NCBI GenBank assembly: GCA_964544655.1
Contig: CAZJCM010000005.1
Location: forward strand, 1-64,000
Origin: HyVt-443 sp964544655
Lineage (GTDB): Bacteria > Pseudomonadota > Gammaproteobacteria > Chromatiales > Chromatiaceae
Length of the DNA: 64,000 bases
Reading direction: 5' to 3'
Under the pieces are notes generated by a model. That model searched no databases. It was not told the origin of the DNA and was given only the letters and a program-made list of their open reading frames with translations. Below are positions 16,952-26,175 of the stretch, in pieces (within the stretch, counting starts at the first letter, position 1; each line of letters opens with the position of its first letter). A program made the translations under genes and the position numbers.

Positions 16952-19078
16952 ATGAGCAACAACCGCCTGGCCGACGCCACCAGCCCCTACCTGCAGCAGC
17001 ACGCCGACAACCCGGTCGACTGGTATCAGTGGGGAGAGCAAGCGCTACAGCTGGCACGGGAGCAGGACAAGCCCATCCTGCTCTCCATCGGCTACTCCGC
17101 CTGCCACTGGTGTCACGTCATGGCCCACGAGTCATTCGAAGACGAGACCACAGCGGCGCTGATGAACGAACTCTACATCAACATCAAGGTGGACCGGGAG
17201 GAGCGGCCCGACCTGGACCGCATCTATCAATCCGCCCATCAATTGTTGGCCCAGCGGCCTGGTGGCTGGCCGCTGACCGTTTTTCTCACTCCCGATGACC
17301 AGACCCCCTTCTTCGCCGGCACCTATTTTCCCAGCCAGCCACGCCACGGGCTGCCCGCCTTCCGTGACCTGCTGCGCAACATCGCCACCGCCTATCGAGA
17401 ACAGGGAACGGAGATCCGCGAACAGAACCAGGCCCTGAAGCAGGCCCTGGCCCAGCTCAATCCGACCCTGGACGGTGCCAATCTGATGCTCGACAGCGCG
17501 CCCCTGGAGAGCGCCCGCCAGCAGCTGGCCCGTAGCTTCGACGAGACCTGGGGCGGCTTCGGCCAAGCCCCCAAGTTCCCTCATCCAACCAGTATCGAAT
17601 GCATGCTGCGCCACTGGGCGACCACTGCCATCGGCGGCACGCCGGATGCCCGCGCCCTCTATATCGCCGACTTCACCCTCACCCGCATGGCTCAGGGCGG
17701 TATCAACGATCAGCTGGGCGGCGGCTTCAGCCGCTACTCGGTGGACGAACAGTGGATGATCCCCCACTTTGAGAAGATGCTCTACGACAACGGCCCACTG
17801 CTGGGCCTCTACGCCGATCTATGGCAAATCACCGGCAAGCCCCTGTTCCGTGACACCGCTCTGCAGACCGCAGGCTGGGTGATACGGGAGATGCAGTCGC
17901 CCCAAGGCGGCTACTATGCCAGCCTGGATGCGGACAGCGAGGGCGAAGAGGGACGCTTCTACGTATGGGACCAACAGCAGGTCCGGGAGCTGCTCGACGA
18001 CGAAGAATACCGCCACTTCGCCCGCTGCTACGGCCTCGACCGGCGACCCAATTTCGAACACCATTGGCACCTGCACCAGTTCACCAGTGTGGCCGAGCTG
18101 AACCGGGCCTTCGACAGCAACGCGGAACAGGCCCGTGCCCTACTGGCGTCGGCCCGGGAAAAGCTGTTCGCCGCCCGTGAGCAGCGGGAGCGTCCGGGAC
18201 GGGACGAGAAGATTCTCACCTCCTGGAACGCCCTGATGATCAAGGGCATGGCGCGGGCCGGGCGAATCCTGCAACAGCCGGCGTTGATCGCCTCCGCGGA
18301 GAAGGCGCTCGCCTTCATCCGTGACCGACTCTGGCAGGACGGGCGCCTGCTGGCCACACACAAAGATGGCCGATCGGCCCTGGCTGCCTATCTGGACGAT
18401 CACGCCTACTTGCTCGACGCCCTGCTGGAGCTGCTGCAGGCGCGCTGGAACCGGGCCGACCTGGAGTTTGCCATCGAACTGGCGGAACAGCTGCTGGGCC
18501 ACTTCCAGGACCAGGAACTAGGTGGTTTCTACTTCACCGCCGATGACCACGAACCACTGATTCACCGCCCCAAGCCCTATGGTGACGAGTCCATGCCCGC
18601 GGGCAACGGTGTGGCCGCCTTCGCCCTCGCCCGGCTGGGCCATCTGCTGGGAGAGCCCCGCTACCTGGAAGCGGCCGAGGGAACCCTGAAGAGCGCCTGG
18701 ACCCAGCTACGCCAGATCCCCCACGCCCACTGTACCCTGCTGGCCGCGCTGGAAGAACAGATCCATCCCCCCGAGTGCATCGTCATCCATGGTTCCGGAA
18801 AGGAGCTCCTGCAGTGGCAGCAGCGGGCCGGGGAGACCTATGCGCCACAGCGCTTCTGCATCGCCATCCCTGAAACCGGGCACGAATTGCCGGGGCTCCT
18901 CGCTACACACCCAGCCAGTGCCGGCGTGCGGGCCTACATCTGCGCCGGAACCCGGTGCGAGAGCCCGCTGACGGAGTTCCAGGCCTTTTCCCGGCGATTG
19001 CGCGAGAGCGAGGCGGTCCTGACAGGTACCCCCTCATTCACCGGCGGCAGCGGCTCATTCAAGCGGAGCCGGGAATAA
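16952..19078 (+). CDS. DUF255 thioredoxin-domain protein (YyaL/SSP411 family)
   Basis: A 708-residue protein whose first 160 residues are a thioredoxin-like DUF255 domain with the family motif YSACHWCHVMAHESF. An alpha/alpha-barrel glycosidase-like domain follows (for example GGINDQLGGGFSRYSVDEQW and DADSEGEEGRFYVW). The family is widespread from bacteria to humans (SPATA20); its biochemical role is not established. The length is full. The start ATG lies 53 bp from the divergent deaminase start. Confidence 0.93.
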   Translation: MSNNRLADATSPYLQQHADNPVDWYQWGEQALQLAREQDKPILLSIGYSACHWCHVMAHESFEDETTAALMNELYINIKVDREERPDLDRIYQSAHQLLAQRPGGWPLTVFLTPDDQTPFFAGTYFPSQPRHGLPAFRDLLRNIATAYREQGTEIREQNQALKQALAQLNPTLDGANLMLDSAPLESARQQLARSFDETWGGFGQAPKFPHPTSIECMLRHWATTAIGGTPDARALYIADFTLTRMAQGGINDQLGGGFSRYSVDEQWMIPHFEKMLYDNGPLLGLYADLWQITGKPLFRDTALQTAGWVIREMQSPQGGYYASLDADSEGEEGRFYVWDQQQVRELLDDEEYRHFARCYGLDRRPNFEHHWHLHQFTSVAELNRAFDSNAEQARALLASAREKLFAAREQRERPGRDEKILTSWNALMIKGMARAGRILQQPALIASAEKALAFIRDRLWQDGRLLATHKDGRSALAAYLDDHAYLLDALLELLQARWNRADLEFAIELAEQLLGHFQDQELGGFYFTADDHEPLIHRPKPYGDESMPAGNGVAAFALARLGHLLGEPRYLEAAEGTLKSAWTQLRQIPHAHCTLLAALEEQIHPPECIVIHGSGKELLQWQQRAGETYAPQRFCIAIPETGHELPGLLATHPASAGVRAYICAGTRCESPLTEFQAFSRRLRESEAVLTGTPSFTGGSGSFKRSRE

Positions 19079-19163
19079 CCGGCGCGCTGGATCGGCGGCT
19101 CAGGAAGCCGCATAATCATCCGAATACGGCACACCGGTGCGCAACCTGACAGCGAAACACCTG

Positions 19164-19754
19164 ATGAACCACCTGTTTCCAACCACACCATCCATCACCC
19201 TGCACGACCCGCTGGCCGAACTCCTCGGCGCCGGTGACGGCCACTTCGATTACACCTTCGATGACGCGATCAAGCTCTCCGGCCACGCCTGCCCCACCGT
19301 CGCCGGCGCCTTTCTGATGGCGGTGCAAGCGCTGAACACCCTGTATGAGGGGGAGACGCCGGTCCGGGGGGCGATTCAGGTAACCATTCCAGGCCCCGTC
19401 GATGCCGGGGTGAATGGCCCCATCAGCCAGGTATTCACCCTGCTCACCGGCGCAGCCGCCGACAACGGTTTTCATGGACTCGGCGGACAGCACGCCCGCA
19501 ACGGCCTGCTGACCTTTGCCGCGGACGGTGACGCCTTTCTGTTTCAGCGCAGCGACAATGGCAAGCGGGTGGCAGTGACCTACGACCCCAGCCCCATTCC
19601 CCCTGATCCGGCCATGATGCCCCTGCTGCAGCAGATTCTGCAGGGCAGCGCCGATGACATCGTCCGGCAGCAGTTCCAGACGCTGTGGCGCGGGCGGGTA
19701 ATCGCGATACTTGAGGATGGCGGTAAAAAAACGGTCACCCTGACACCGGCATGA
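19164..19754 (+). CDS. FmdE-like protein
   Basis: A protein of about 196 residues resembling the FmdE domain (formylmethanofuran dehydrogenase subunit E region). The KLSGHACPTVAGAFLMA segment near residue 35 corresponds to the family's GH-CP motif, and GGQHARNG follows later. The C-terminal treble-clef zinc domain of archaeal FmdE is absent. FmdE-like proteins often sit near molybdenum genes, and here a moa/mog cluster converges from the right. The start is uncertain: a GTG at 19137 in frame would add nine residues, and neither has a clear ribosome-binding site. Its stop overlaps the next gene as ATGA. Confidence 0.72.
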   Translation: MNHLFPTTPSITLHDPLAELLGAGDGHFDYTFDDAIKLSGHACPTVAGAFLMAVQALNTLYEGETPVRGAIQVTIPGPVDAGVNGPISQVFTLLTGAAADNGFHGLGGQHARNGLLTFAADGDAFLFQRSDNGKRVAVTYDPSPIPPDPAMMPLLQQILQGSADDIVRQQFQTLWRGRVIAILEDGGKKTVTLTPA

Positions 19755-20104
19755 AGGCGCTGTTCCTGCTGGTGCTGCTGAGTCAGAACGGTGCCGGCGA
19801 CATCAATGCAGCCTTCGTCAATACCCAGAGCATGGCGCAATGCGAACAGAAGGCTGCGATGGTGCGGGGCATTTTCGCCTCTGCCCGGATACCGATCCTG
19901 GGATATCGCTGCCAGAAAAGTGAATTGCGTTTCACCCCCTTCGGCCATGTCAGCTCATCACGGGCGCCCCGGCACTTCTATCTGATCCGGTTCGGCAGCG
20001 ATAAGGTGGAAATCCAGGCTGCGACCGGCTGGCGCGACTGCATGGCGGCAGCAGCAGAGAAACCGCACCATTATTGTGCCAGCTCGGTACAACGGCTGGA
20101 GTGA
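19751..20104 (+). CDS. Small exported hypothetical protein coupled to FmdE-like gene
   Basis: A 117-residue protein not recognized. MKALFLLVLLSQNGAGD looks like a short signal peptide or anchor. The mature part has four cysteines (QCEQK, YRCQKS, RDCMA, HYCAS), which would suit two disulfides in the periplasm. It is translationally coupled to the FmdE-like gene through an ATGA overlap, so the two products likely act together (inference). Confidence 0.65.
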   Translation: MKALFLLVLLSQNGAGDINAAFVNTQSMAQCEQKAAMVRGIFASARIPILGYRCQKSELRFTPFGHVSSSRAPRHFYLIRFGSDKVEIQAATGWRDCMAAAAEKPHHYCASSVQRLE

Positions 20105-20105
20105 A

Positions 20106-20567
20106 TCAGCTATCCCGCTGCCAGCGCGCTTCCGCCTCATCGTCGCTATGGCGGGCATCCACCCAGCGTGGGCCGTCCGGGGTCTGCTCCTTCTTCCAGA
20201 ACGGGGCGCGGGTCTTGAGGTAGTCGATGACGAATTCGCAGGCCTGGAATGCCTCCCCCCGGTGGGCGCTGGCCACCGCGACCATGACGATGGGATCCAG
20301 CGGCTTCAGGTCTCCCACCCGGTGCACCACCTGGACCCCCAGCAGATCCCAACGTTCGTTGGCCTCGTCCAGGATCTTCTGCAGCGCCTTCTCCGTCATC
20401 CCCGGATAGTGCTCCAGGGTCATGGTGGCCACCTGGTCCCCCTCGTTCATGTCCCGCATCAGGCCAACGAAGGTGACCAGGGCACCAATTGCCGGGTTAT
20501 CCGCCCGCATACGCTCCTGGATGCCGGCGATGTCGAAGGGTTCAGTCTGGATCTGGATCTGTTTCAT
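20106..20567 (-). CDS. moaE: Molybdopterin synthase catalytic subunit MoaE
   Basis: The 153-residue large subunit of molybdopterin synthase, which with thiocarboxylated MoaD inserts two sulfurs into cPMP. Family features are the GALVTFVGLMRD segment, LEHYPGM, the HRVGDL motif, and the catalytic Lys region FWKKEQ. It is the last gene of a moaB-moeA-moaD-moaE cluster and converges with the small exported protein gene 1 bp away. Confidence 0.95.
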   Translation of the reverse strand: MKQIQIQTEPFDIAGIQERMRADNPAIGALVTFVGLMRDMNEGDQVATMTLEHYPGMTEKALQKILDEANERWDLLGVQVVHRVGDLKPLDPIVMVAVASAHRGEAFQACEFVIDYLKTRAPFWKKEQTPDGPRWVDARHSDDEAEARWQRDS

Positions 20568-20655
20568 CGGTTCCGCTCATCTGTTGAACCGCAGGGTGGA
20601 CCCCCCTTACGGGTTTGTCCGCCCTGCATTCGATACTACGCGCTGTGTGGCCGGC

Positions 20656-20910
20656 TCACCCTCCGGTCACCGGCGGGAAGAAGGCCACCTCATCCCCATC
20701 GGCCACCGGGGTATCCCTGTCCGCCACCTCCTGGTTGAGCGACATCAATACCATCTGGTCGCCGCCGAACACCTCGGCCCAGCTGCCGCCGCGCCGTTGC
20801 AGCAGATCAGCGATGGCGCCGATGGTGGCGGTACCCGGGCCGGCCGGGAGTTCTTCGGCAGCGGTTTCCAGCTGTTCCCGCAGGCGGGCAAAGTAGAGCA
20901 CGCGAATCAT
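20656..20910 (-). CDS. moaD: Molybdopterin synthase sulfur carrier MoaD
   Basis: An 84-residue ubiquitin-fold protein ending in the obligatory Gly-Gly (PPVTGG), whose C-terminus is adenylated and thiocarboxylated to feed sulfur to MoaE. The start ATG overlaps the moeA stop (ATGA). An 88-nt spacer separates it from moaE. Confidence 0.93.
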   Translation of the reverse strand: MIRVLYFARLREQLETAAEELPAGPGTATIGAIADLLQRRGGSWAEVFGGDQMVLMSLNQEVADRDTPVADGDEVAFFPPVTGG

Positions 20911-22157
20911 GACAGCAGCTCACTGAAAGGGAGGAACTTGACCCGGTCGCCCTTTTTCAACGGGGTGGACTCAGGCAGGATGGCCAGGCCATTGGCCCAG
21001 GCCAGGGAGCTGAGGACGCCGGATGAGCGGCTGCGATAGACCGAAATCACCGCCTCGCCCTGCTCATTCAGCTCCAGCCGGGCACGGGCGAACTCCCGCC
21101 GCCTGTCCGGCCGGGGCCAGTCAAAATCGATCTTCGCCTCCAGCGGCACCGGGGCCAGGTCGCCGCTGACACCCTGGGCCTTCATGATGAAGGGTCGGGC
21201 GAACAGGCAATAGGTAACAAACAGGGAGACCGGGTTGCCCGGCGTGCCGATGAAGGGCACGCCATCGATGTGACCGAAGGCCAGCGGCTTGCCCGGACGA
21301 ATGGCGATCTTCCACAGATCCAGGCTGCCCAGCTTCTCCACCGCCGGTTTCAGATGATCCTCCTCACCGACGGAGACGCCACCCGAGGTCATCACCAGAT
21401 CGGCCTGCCCGGCGGCGCGCGTGAGCGCATCGCAGGTTGCCTCGAAGGTATCCTTTACGATGCCCAGCTTGATCACCTCACAACCGGCGTTGCGCAACAG
21501 CCCTTCCAGGGTGAATTCATTGGAATTGTAGATCTGTCCTGGCCCCAGGGGCTGGCCGGGCATCACCAGCTCATCGCCGGAGGAGAAGAGGGCCACCTTG
21601 AATCGGCGGTAGACCGGGATCCGATCCACACCCACCGAGGCCAGCAGCCCCATGTGCTGGGGGCCGATGCGGGTGCCGGCCGCCAGTACCTGATCACCAG
21701 TTCTGGTATCCTCGCCGGCGCGGCGGATGTTGGCGCCGGGCGCCGGCACCTCGTTGACGATCATCCCGTCACCATCCGCCTGACACACCTCCTGGATCAC
21801 CACCGCATCGGCGTTTTCCGGCACCGGCGCGCCGGTGAAGATACGGGCAGCCGTGCCGGGTTCCAGGGGCGCCCCGGCGGCGCCGGCCGGGATGCGCTGG
21901 GATACCGGCAGGCGGATGCCCGGCCGGGTCAGGTCGGCGGTGTTGACCGCGTAACCATCCATGGCGCTGTTATCCCAGGGCGGCATGGTGATGCGGCTCA
22001 CCACCGGCTCCGACAACACCCGCCCGAGGGCCTCGGGGATGGATACCTGCTCTGTCCGGGTCACCGGTCGCGCATGTTCCAATAACAGCGCCAGCGCCTC
22101 TTCCAGGGGTTTCAGCGGCACGCTGCCACTATGGGAGGAACAACCACACTCGCTCAT
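20907..22157 (-). CDS. moeA: Molybdopterin molybdenumtransferase MoeA
   Basis: A 416-residue enzyme that inserts molybdate into adenylated molybdopterin. Diagnostic stretches are PWDNSAMDGYAV, the IFTGAPVPENADAVV segment, TSGGVSVGEEDHL and IGTPGNPVSLFVTYCLF. The N-terminus MSECGCSSHSG carries two closely spaced cysteines not present in E. coli MoeA. It is translationally coupled to moaD downstream. Confidence 0.95.
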   Translation of the reverse strand: MSECGCSSHSGSVPLKPLEEALALLLEHARPVTRTEQVSIPEALGRVLSEPVVSRITMPPWDNSAMDGYAVNTADLTRPGIRLPVSQRIPAGAAGAPLEPGTAARIFTGAPVPENADAVVIQEVCQADGDGMIVNEVPAPGANIRRAGEDTRTGDQVLAAGTRIGPQHMGLLASVGVDRIPVYRRFKVALFSSGDELVMPGQPLGPGQIYNSNEFTLEGLLRNAGCEVIKLGIVKDTFEATCDALTRAAGQADLVMTSGGVSVGEEDHLKPAVEKLGSLDLWKIAIRPGKPLAFGHIDGVPFIGTPGNPVSLFVTYCLFARPFIMKAQGVSGDLAPVPLEAKIDFDWPRPDRRREFARARLELNEQGEAVISVYRSRSSGVLSSLAWANGLAILPESTPLKKGDRVKFLPFSELLS

Positions 22158-22192
22158 GTTCAGGTTCTCTCGATAATTTGATGCCCGCAGGC

Positions 22193-22711
22193 TCAGGCGC
22201 GGAACATCTGTGCAAAGTTGCAGGGCCGGGTGCGATGATCCAGTTGCTGCTGCAGGATCTTGCCCCAGCCGGTGCGGCAGGCACCGGACGAACCCGGCAG
22301 GCAGAAGATCAGGGTCTGGTTGGTGAGGCCGGCGATGGCCCGGGACTGAATCGCAGAGGCGCCGATCTCCTCCCTGGAGATGGCCCGGAACAGTTCACCA
22401 AACCCTTCGATCGGCTTGTCCAGCAGGGGCTGGACCGCCTCCGGCGTGCTGTCCCTTCCGGCAATCCCAGTGCCGCCGGTGGAGATGATGACATGGACCT
22501 CCGGGTCGGCGATCCAGCGTGAGAATATGGCCCGCATCTGGTAGATGTCATCCTTCACGATGGCCTTCTCCACCACCTGATGCCCCGCCTCCTCGGCCCC
22601 CTCCTTGAGGATCTTGCCCGACTTGTCGGTCTCCTCGGTGCGGGTGTCGGAGATAGTCAGTACCGCAATATTCAATGGCATGAAGCCGGAGTCGTCGTAG
22701 TGTCCTGTCAT
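22193..22711 (-). CDS. moaB: Molybdenum cofactor biosynthesis protein MoaB
   Basis: A 172-residue MoaB/Mog-family protein that binds or adenylates molybdopterin. It has the STGGTGIAGRDSTPEAV motif and the C-terminal LPGSSGACRTGWGKIL loop, with the ending typical of MoaB rather than MogA. It is the first gene of the cluster. moaA and moaC are not in the window. Confidence 0.93.
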   Translation of the reverse strand: MTGHYDDSGFMPLNIAVLTISDTRTEETDKSGKILKEGAEEAGHQVVEKAIVKDDIYQMRAIFSRWIADPEVHVIISTGGTGIAGRDSTPEAVQPLLDKPIEGFGELFRAISREEIGASAIQSRAIAGLTNQTLIFCLPGSSGACRTGWGKILQQQLDHRTRPCNFAQMFRA

Positions 22712-22746
22712 CAGCCTCTCTCTCTTGTGTTGGCACGATTATTCTG

Positions 22747-22776
22747 CGCACATGAACGCAGATATGCGCAGATAAT
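22747..22776. repeat. Three imperfect 10-bp tandem units
   Basis: CGCACATGAA, CGCAGATATG and CGCAGATAAT follow one another upstream of moaB. The reverse strand reads ATCTGCG repeated, a type of short iteration seen between genes in many bacteria. It lies in the 190-bp space between the PfkB gene end and the moaB start and may be regulatory or simply repetitive. Confidence 0.5.
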
Positions 22777-22901
22777 TCAATCCTGTTTTCTGCCGGTTTA
22801 TTCCTGGATCCATCAAGGGCCGAAGTCGAATTGAACAGGTTCGCTCGATTCCTACCCCACCACCGAATCAGCTCGACTCCACACATGGTCCCTCATGTGT
22901 C

Positions 22902-23837
22902 TCAGTCCATGGAAAACCCGAACGCTGCGTTGAAGCGTGAGCGGAACTCGTCCTGGGTGAAGCGGTGGTTCTGGGTGCCCGCCTGCTCGATCTTGATCGC
23001 ACCCATCAGGGCGGCGACGCGGCCAGTGGTCTCCCAGTCCATGTCGTTCATCAAACCATAGAGCAACCCGGCGCGGTAGGCGTCACCACAGCCGGTCGGG
23101 TCCTCCAGCCTGGCCACCGGAGCGGCGGGGATGCTATACACCTTGTCCCGGGTATAGACGGTGGAGCCCTCACCACCGCGGGTGACGATCACTGCCCGCA
23201 CCATCTCCGCCAGCTGCTCGGGGGTTTTTCCGGTGCGCTCCTGCATCAGCTTCATCTCATAGTCGTTGAAGGCGAGCCAGTCGGCCTGTTCGGCAAAGCG
23301 CAACAGATCCTCACCATCGAACATGGGCATCCCCTGGCCGGGATCGAAGATGAAGGGGATACCCGCTTCGGCAAACTGCTGGGCATGTTCGACCATCCCC
23401 TGACGGCCATCCGGCGACACCAGTCCCAGGCTGCAGCCATCCACATCCGCAACCCGGTTCAGGTGAGACTGATTCATGGCGCCGGGGTGGAAGGCGGTGA
23501 TCTGGTTGTCGTCCTGATCTGTGGTGATGTAGGCCTGGGCGGTATATTCGGTCTCGATCACCCGGATGTATTCACGACTGATGCCGCACTCGTCCATCCA
23601 GGTGGCATAAGGGGTGAAATCGCTACCGACGGTGCCCATCGGCTTGCCATCCCCCCCCAGCAGTTTCAGGTTGTATGCGATATTGCCGGCACAGCCGCCG
23701 AATTCCCGGCGCAGCTCCGGCACCAGGAAGGCCACGTTCAGGATATGCACCTGATCCGGCAGGATGTGGTTCTTGAATCGGTCATGGAACACCATGATGG
23801 TGTCGAAGGCAAACGAGCCGCAGATCAGTGCTGACAT
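22902..23837 (-). CDS. PfkB-family carbohydrate/nucleoside kinase
   Basis: A 311-residue ribokinase-fold enzyme. The N-terminal GG motif appears as FGGCAGNIAYNLKLLGG, and the C-terminal signature as DPTGCGDAYRAGLLYG, with the catalytic Asp. The family includes adenosine kinase-like enzymes, and the general pattern suggests a nucleoside or sugar kinase; adenosine is a likely but unproven substrate. It is followed leftwards by the moa cluster and preceded by the c-di-GMP gene. Confidence 0.88.
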   Translation of the reverse strand: MSALICGSFAFDTIMVFHDRFKNHILPDQVHILNVAFLVPELRREFGGCAGNIAYNLKLLGGDGKPMGTVGSDFTPYATWMDECGISREYIRVIETEYTAQAYITTDQDDNQITAFHPGAMNQSHLNRVADVDGCSLGLVSPDGRQGMVEHAQQFAEAGIPFIFDPGQGMPMFDGEDLLRFAEQADWLAFNDYEMKLMQERTGKTPEQLAEMVRAVIVTRGGEGSTVYTRDKVYSIPAAPVARLEDPTGCGDAYRAGLLYGLMNDMDWETTGRVAALMGAIKIEQAGTQNHRFTQDEFRSRFNAAFGFSMD

Positions 23838-23944
23838 ATAAATCCCGTTAGTATCTATTGAGTCTCCGCAGGAGCAACGTGGGCCATAGCTGTTCTTGCC
23901 TCAGCGCGGACCGGGGGGATTCTACACCATCTGCGCTCTTTAGC

Positions 23945-26152
23945 TCATGAGATCTGGCGTTGCAGCAGCAGGCGCGCCTCTTTTGCCGACATCGGCCGGC
24001 CAAGCAGGAAGCCCTGGGCCTTGGGGCACTCCAGGTTGCGCAGGTAATCCACCTGTCCCCGGCTCTCCACGCCTTCCGCCACCACCTCCAGATTGAGCTC
24101 GCGGGCCATGGCAAAGATAGCCGTGACAATGGAATTCTTATCCCTTGGTGAACGTATGTCGCTGATAAAGGAACGATCGATCTTCAGCGTATTGATGGGC
24201 AGGGACTTGAGATAGCCAAGGGACGAGTAGCCGATACCAAAGTCATCGACCGCCACCCGCACGCCATCGCGGGCCAGGCGCTGCAACTTGGTTGCCGCCT
24301 GATCCATATCCTGCATCAGGATGTTCTCGGTGATCTCCAGCTCCAGCTCTCCGCCACTGATGCCATACCGGGTCATCGCCTCCAGCACCCGACTCTCGAA
24401 CGTGGACTGCTCCAGTTGGGCGGCCGAGATGTTGACCGCCATCACCAGACCCTCCACACCGCTCTGTTTCCACTCAGCCAGCTCCCGGCAGGCCGCATCC
24501 AGCACCCAGCTCCCCATATTGATGATCAGGCCGGTCTCTTCCGCCAGCGGAATGAACTCGTCCGGCAGCACCAGGCCTCGTTCCGGATGACGCCATCGGA
24601 TCAGGGCCTCCATGCCGCACACCTCACCGGTGCAGACATTGACCTGAGGCTGATAGTACAGCTCGAACTGCTGCTCATCCAGCGCCTTGCGAATACCATT
24701 CTCCAGCGACAGCTGGCGGTGAAACAGGGCCTTCATGTTGTCGGCGAAGAACTCATAGCCATTCTTGCCCCTGCCCTTGATGTGGTACATGGCCATATCC
24801 GCATTCTTCACCAGCAGGTCCATGGTCTGGCCATCATCGGGATAGATGGCGATGCCGATACTGAAGCTGACAAACACCTCATAGCCTTCCAGTACCACCG
24901 GGTCTTTCAACCGGCTGATGATCTTGTCGGCGATCATCGCCGCATCCTCCGGCCCGGAGATACCCGGCACCAGCAGATTGAACTCGTCGCCCCCCACCCG
25001 CGCCAGGGTGTCGCTGTCACGCAGGCAGGCGCTGAGACGGGAGGCCACCGTCTGCAGCAACTGGTCTCCCGCAAGGTGCCCCAATGAATCATTGACCACC
25101 TTGAAGCGATCCATGTCCAGGTACATCACCGCCAGCTTGCTGTTGTTTCTGCGTGCCTGGGAGATAGCCAGGTTGAGACGATCCCGGAACAGGGCCCGAT
25201 TGGGCAGTTTGGTCAGCAGGTCATGATAGAGTTGGAAATTGATGATCTCTTCGGCCCGCTTGCGCTCGCTGATATCCCGTGCCACGCCATAGGTGCCGAC
25301 GAACCCCGGGCCATCGCTTTCCCCATTTTTCCGATACATGCCCATTGCGCTCAGCTCAATGGTGATGGAACGGGACTCGAAATAGCGATAGGGCAGCGAG
25401 CTGTCCTTGCACAGCAGCCGAAACTCCACATTACTGCTGGCGCGGCTGCCGGTGCGACGTTCATCGAACACGAAGCGCGCCTTTTCCTGGTCATCCTCAT
25501 GCACCAGGGATGAATAGTGTCGACCATGCAGCTCATCCGGCTGATAACCCAGCAGGCTGGTGATACGCTCATTGACGAAGGTGAAACAGCCCTGATCATC
25601 CAGCATGTAGATGATGTCCGGGGAATTGTTGACGATGAAGCGGTAACGCTGCTCCGACGCCTCCAGGCGCCGGTGCACATCATCGATGTTCTGCTCCAGC
25701 CGCCGCTTCTGCTGCACGCTGCCCAGCACCCGGGTCAGATCGTCCGCTGCATAAGGCTTACGTAAAAAATCATGGGCACCGCAGCGCAACGCCTCGGTAG
25801 CGCTGTCGAAAGTGGTCTCCCCACTGACCACGATGACATCGGTCTTCGGGTGCCGCTCCTTCATCTGCCGCATCACCTGGTAGCCGTCCATCCCCGGCAT
25901 ATTCAGGTCCAGCAGCAGCAGATCCACTTCATGCTGATCAAGCAGGTCCAGCGCCTCCGCGCCATCCCCCGCCATCAGGCATCGATAGCCGTATGCCTGC
26001 AACAGATCCCGTACGCTCTCACGCATCCGGGACTCATCATCCACGACCAAAACCGTAGTATCGATACGCTCCGTGGTCTTTGTCCCCTCTCCATGGCGAT
26101 GGTCAACCTCGGGTTTGAAACTGGTCCCCAACCATGACACAGAGGTCTTCAT
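23945..26152 (-). CDS. Response regulator-PAS-GGDEF-EAL protein (c-di-GMP turnover)
   Basis: A 735-residue hybrid. The receiver domain spans about residues 30-150 (phospho-acceptor Asp82, Lys132). A coiled linker leads to a PAS/PAC domain (165-300). The GGDEF domain has an intact GGDEF at 387-391 and an inhibitory RxxD (RDSD, 378-381) five residues before it. The EAL domain has EAL at 515-517 and the DDFGIGYSSL loop. Both enzymatic halves look competent, so it could make or degrade c-di-GMP depending on phosphorylation. It begins 23 nt after the HDOD-kinase stop, so that kinase is its likely partner. Confidence 0.93.
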   Translation of the reverse strand: MKTSVSWLGTSFKPEVDHRHGEGTKTTERIDTTVLVVDDESRMRESVRDLLQAYGYRCLMAGDGAEALDLLDQHEVDLLLLDLNMPGMDGYQVMRQMKERHPKTDVIVVSGETTFDSATEALRCGAHDFLRKPYAADDLTRVLGSVQQKRRLEQNIDDVHRRLEASEQRYRFIVNNSPDIIYMLDDQGCFTFVNERITSLLGYQPDELHGRHYSSLVHEDDQEKARFVFDERRTGSRASSNVEFRLLCKDSSLPYRYFESRSITIELSAMGMYRKNGESDGPGFVGTYGVARDISERKRAEEIINFQLYHDLLTKLPNRALFRDRLNLAISQARRNNSKLAVMYLDMDRFKVVNDSLGHLAGDQLLQTVASRLSACLRDSDTLARVGGDEFNLLVPGISGPEDAAMIADKIISRLKDPVVLEGYEVFVSFSIGIAIYPDDGQTMDLLVKNADMAMYHIKGRGKNGYEFFADNMKALFHRQLSLENGIRKALDEQQFELYYQPQVNVCTGEVCGMEALIRWRHPERGLVLPDEFIPLAEETGLIINMGSWVLDAACRELAEWKQSGVEGLVMAVNISAAQLEQSTFESRVLEAMTRYGISGGELELEITENILMQDMDQAATKLQRLARDGVRVAVDDFGIGYSSLGYLKSLPINTLKIDRSFISDIRSPRDKNSIVTAIFAMARELNLEVVAEGVESRGQVDYLRNLECPKAQGFLLGRPMSAKEARLLLQRQIS

Positions 26153-26175
26153 CGAATATGCTCACCCGTGGTCTG

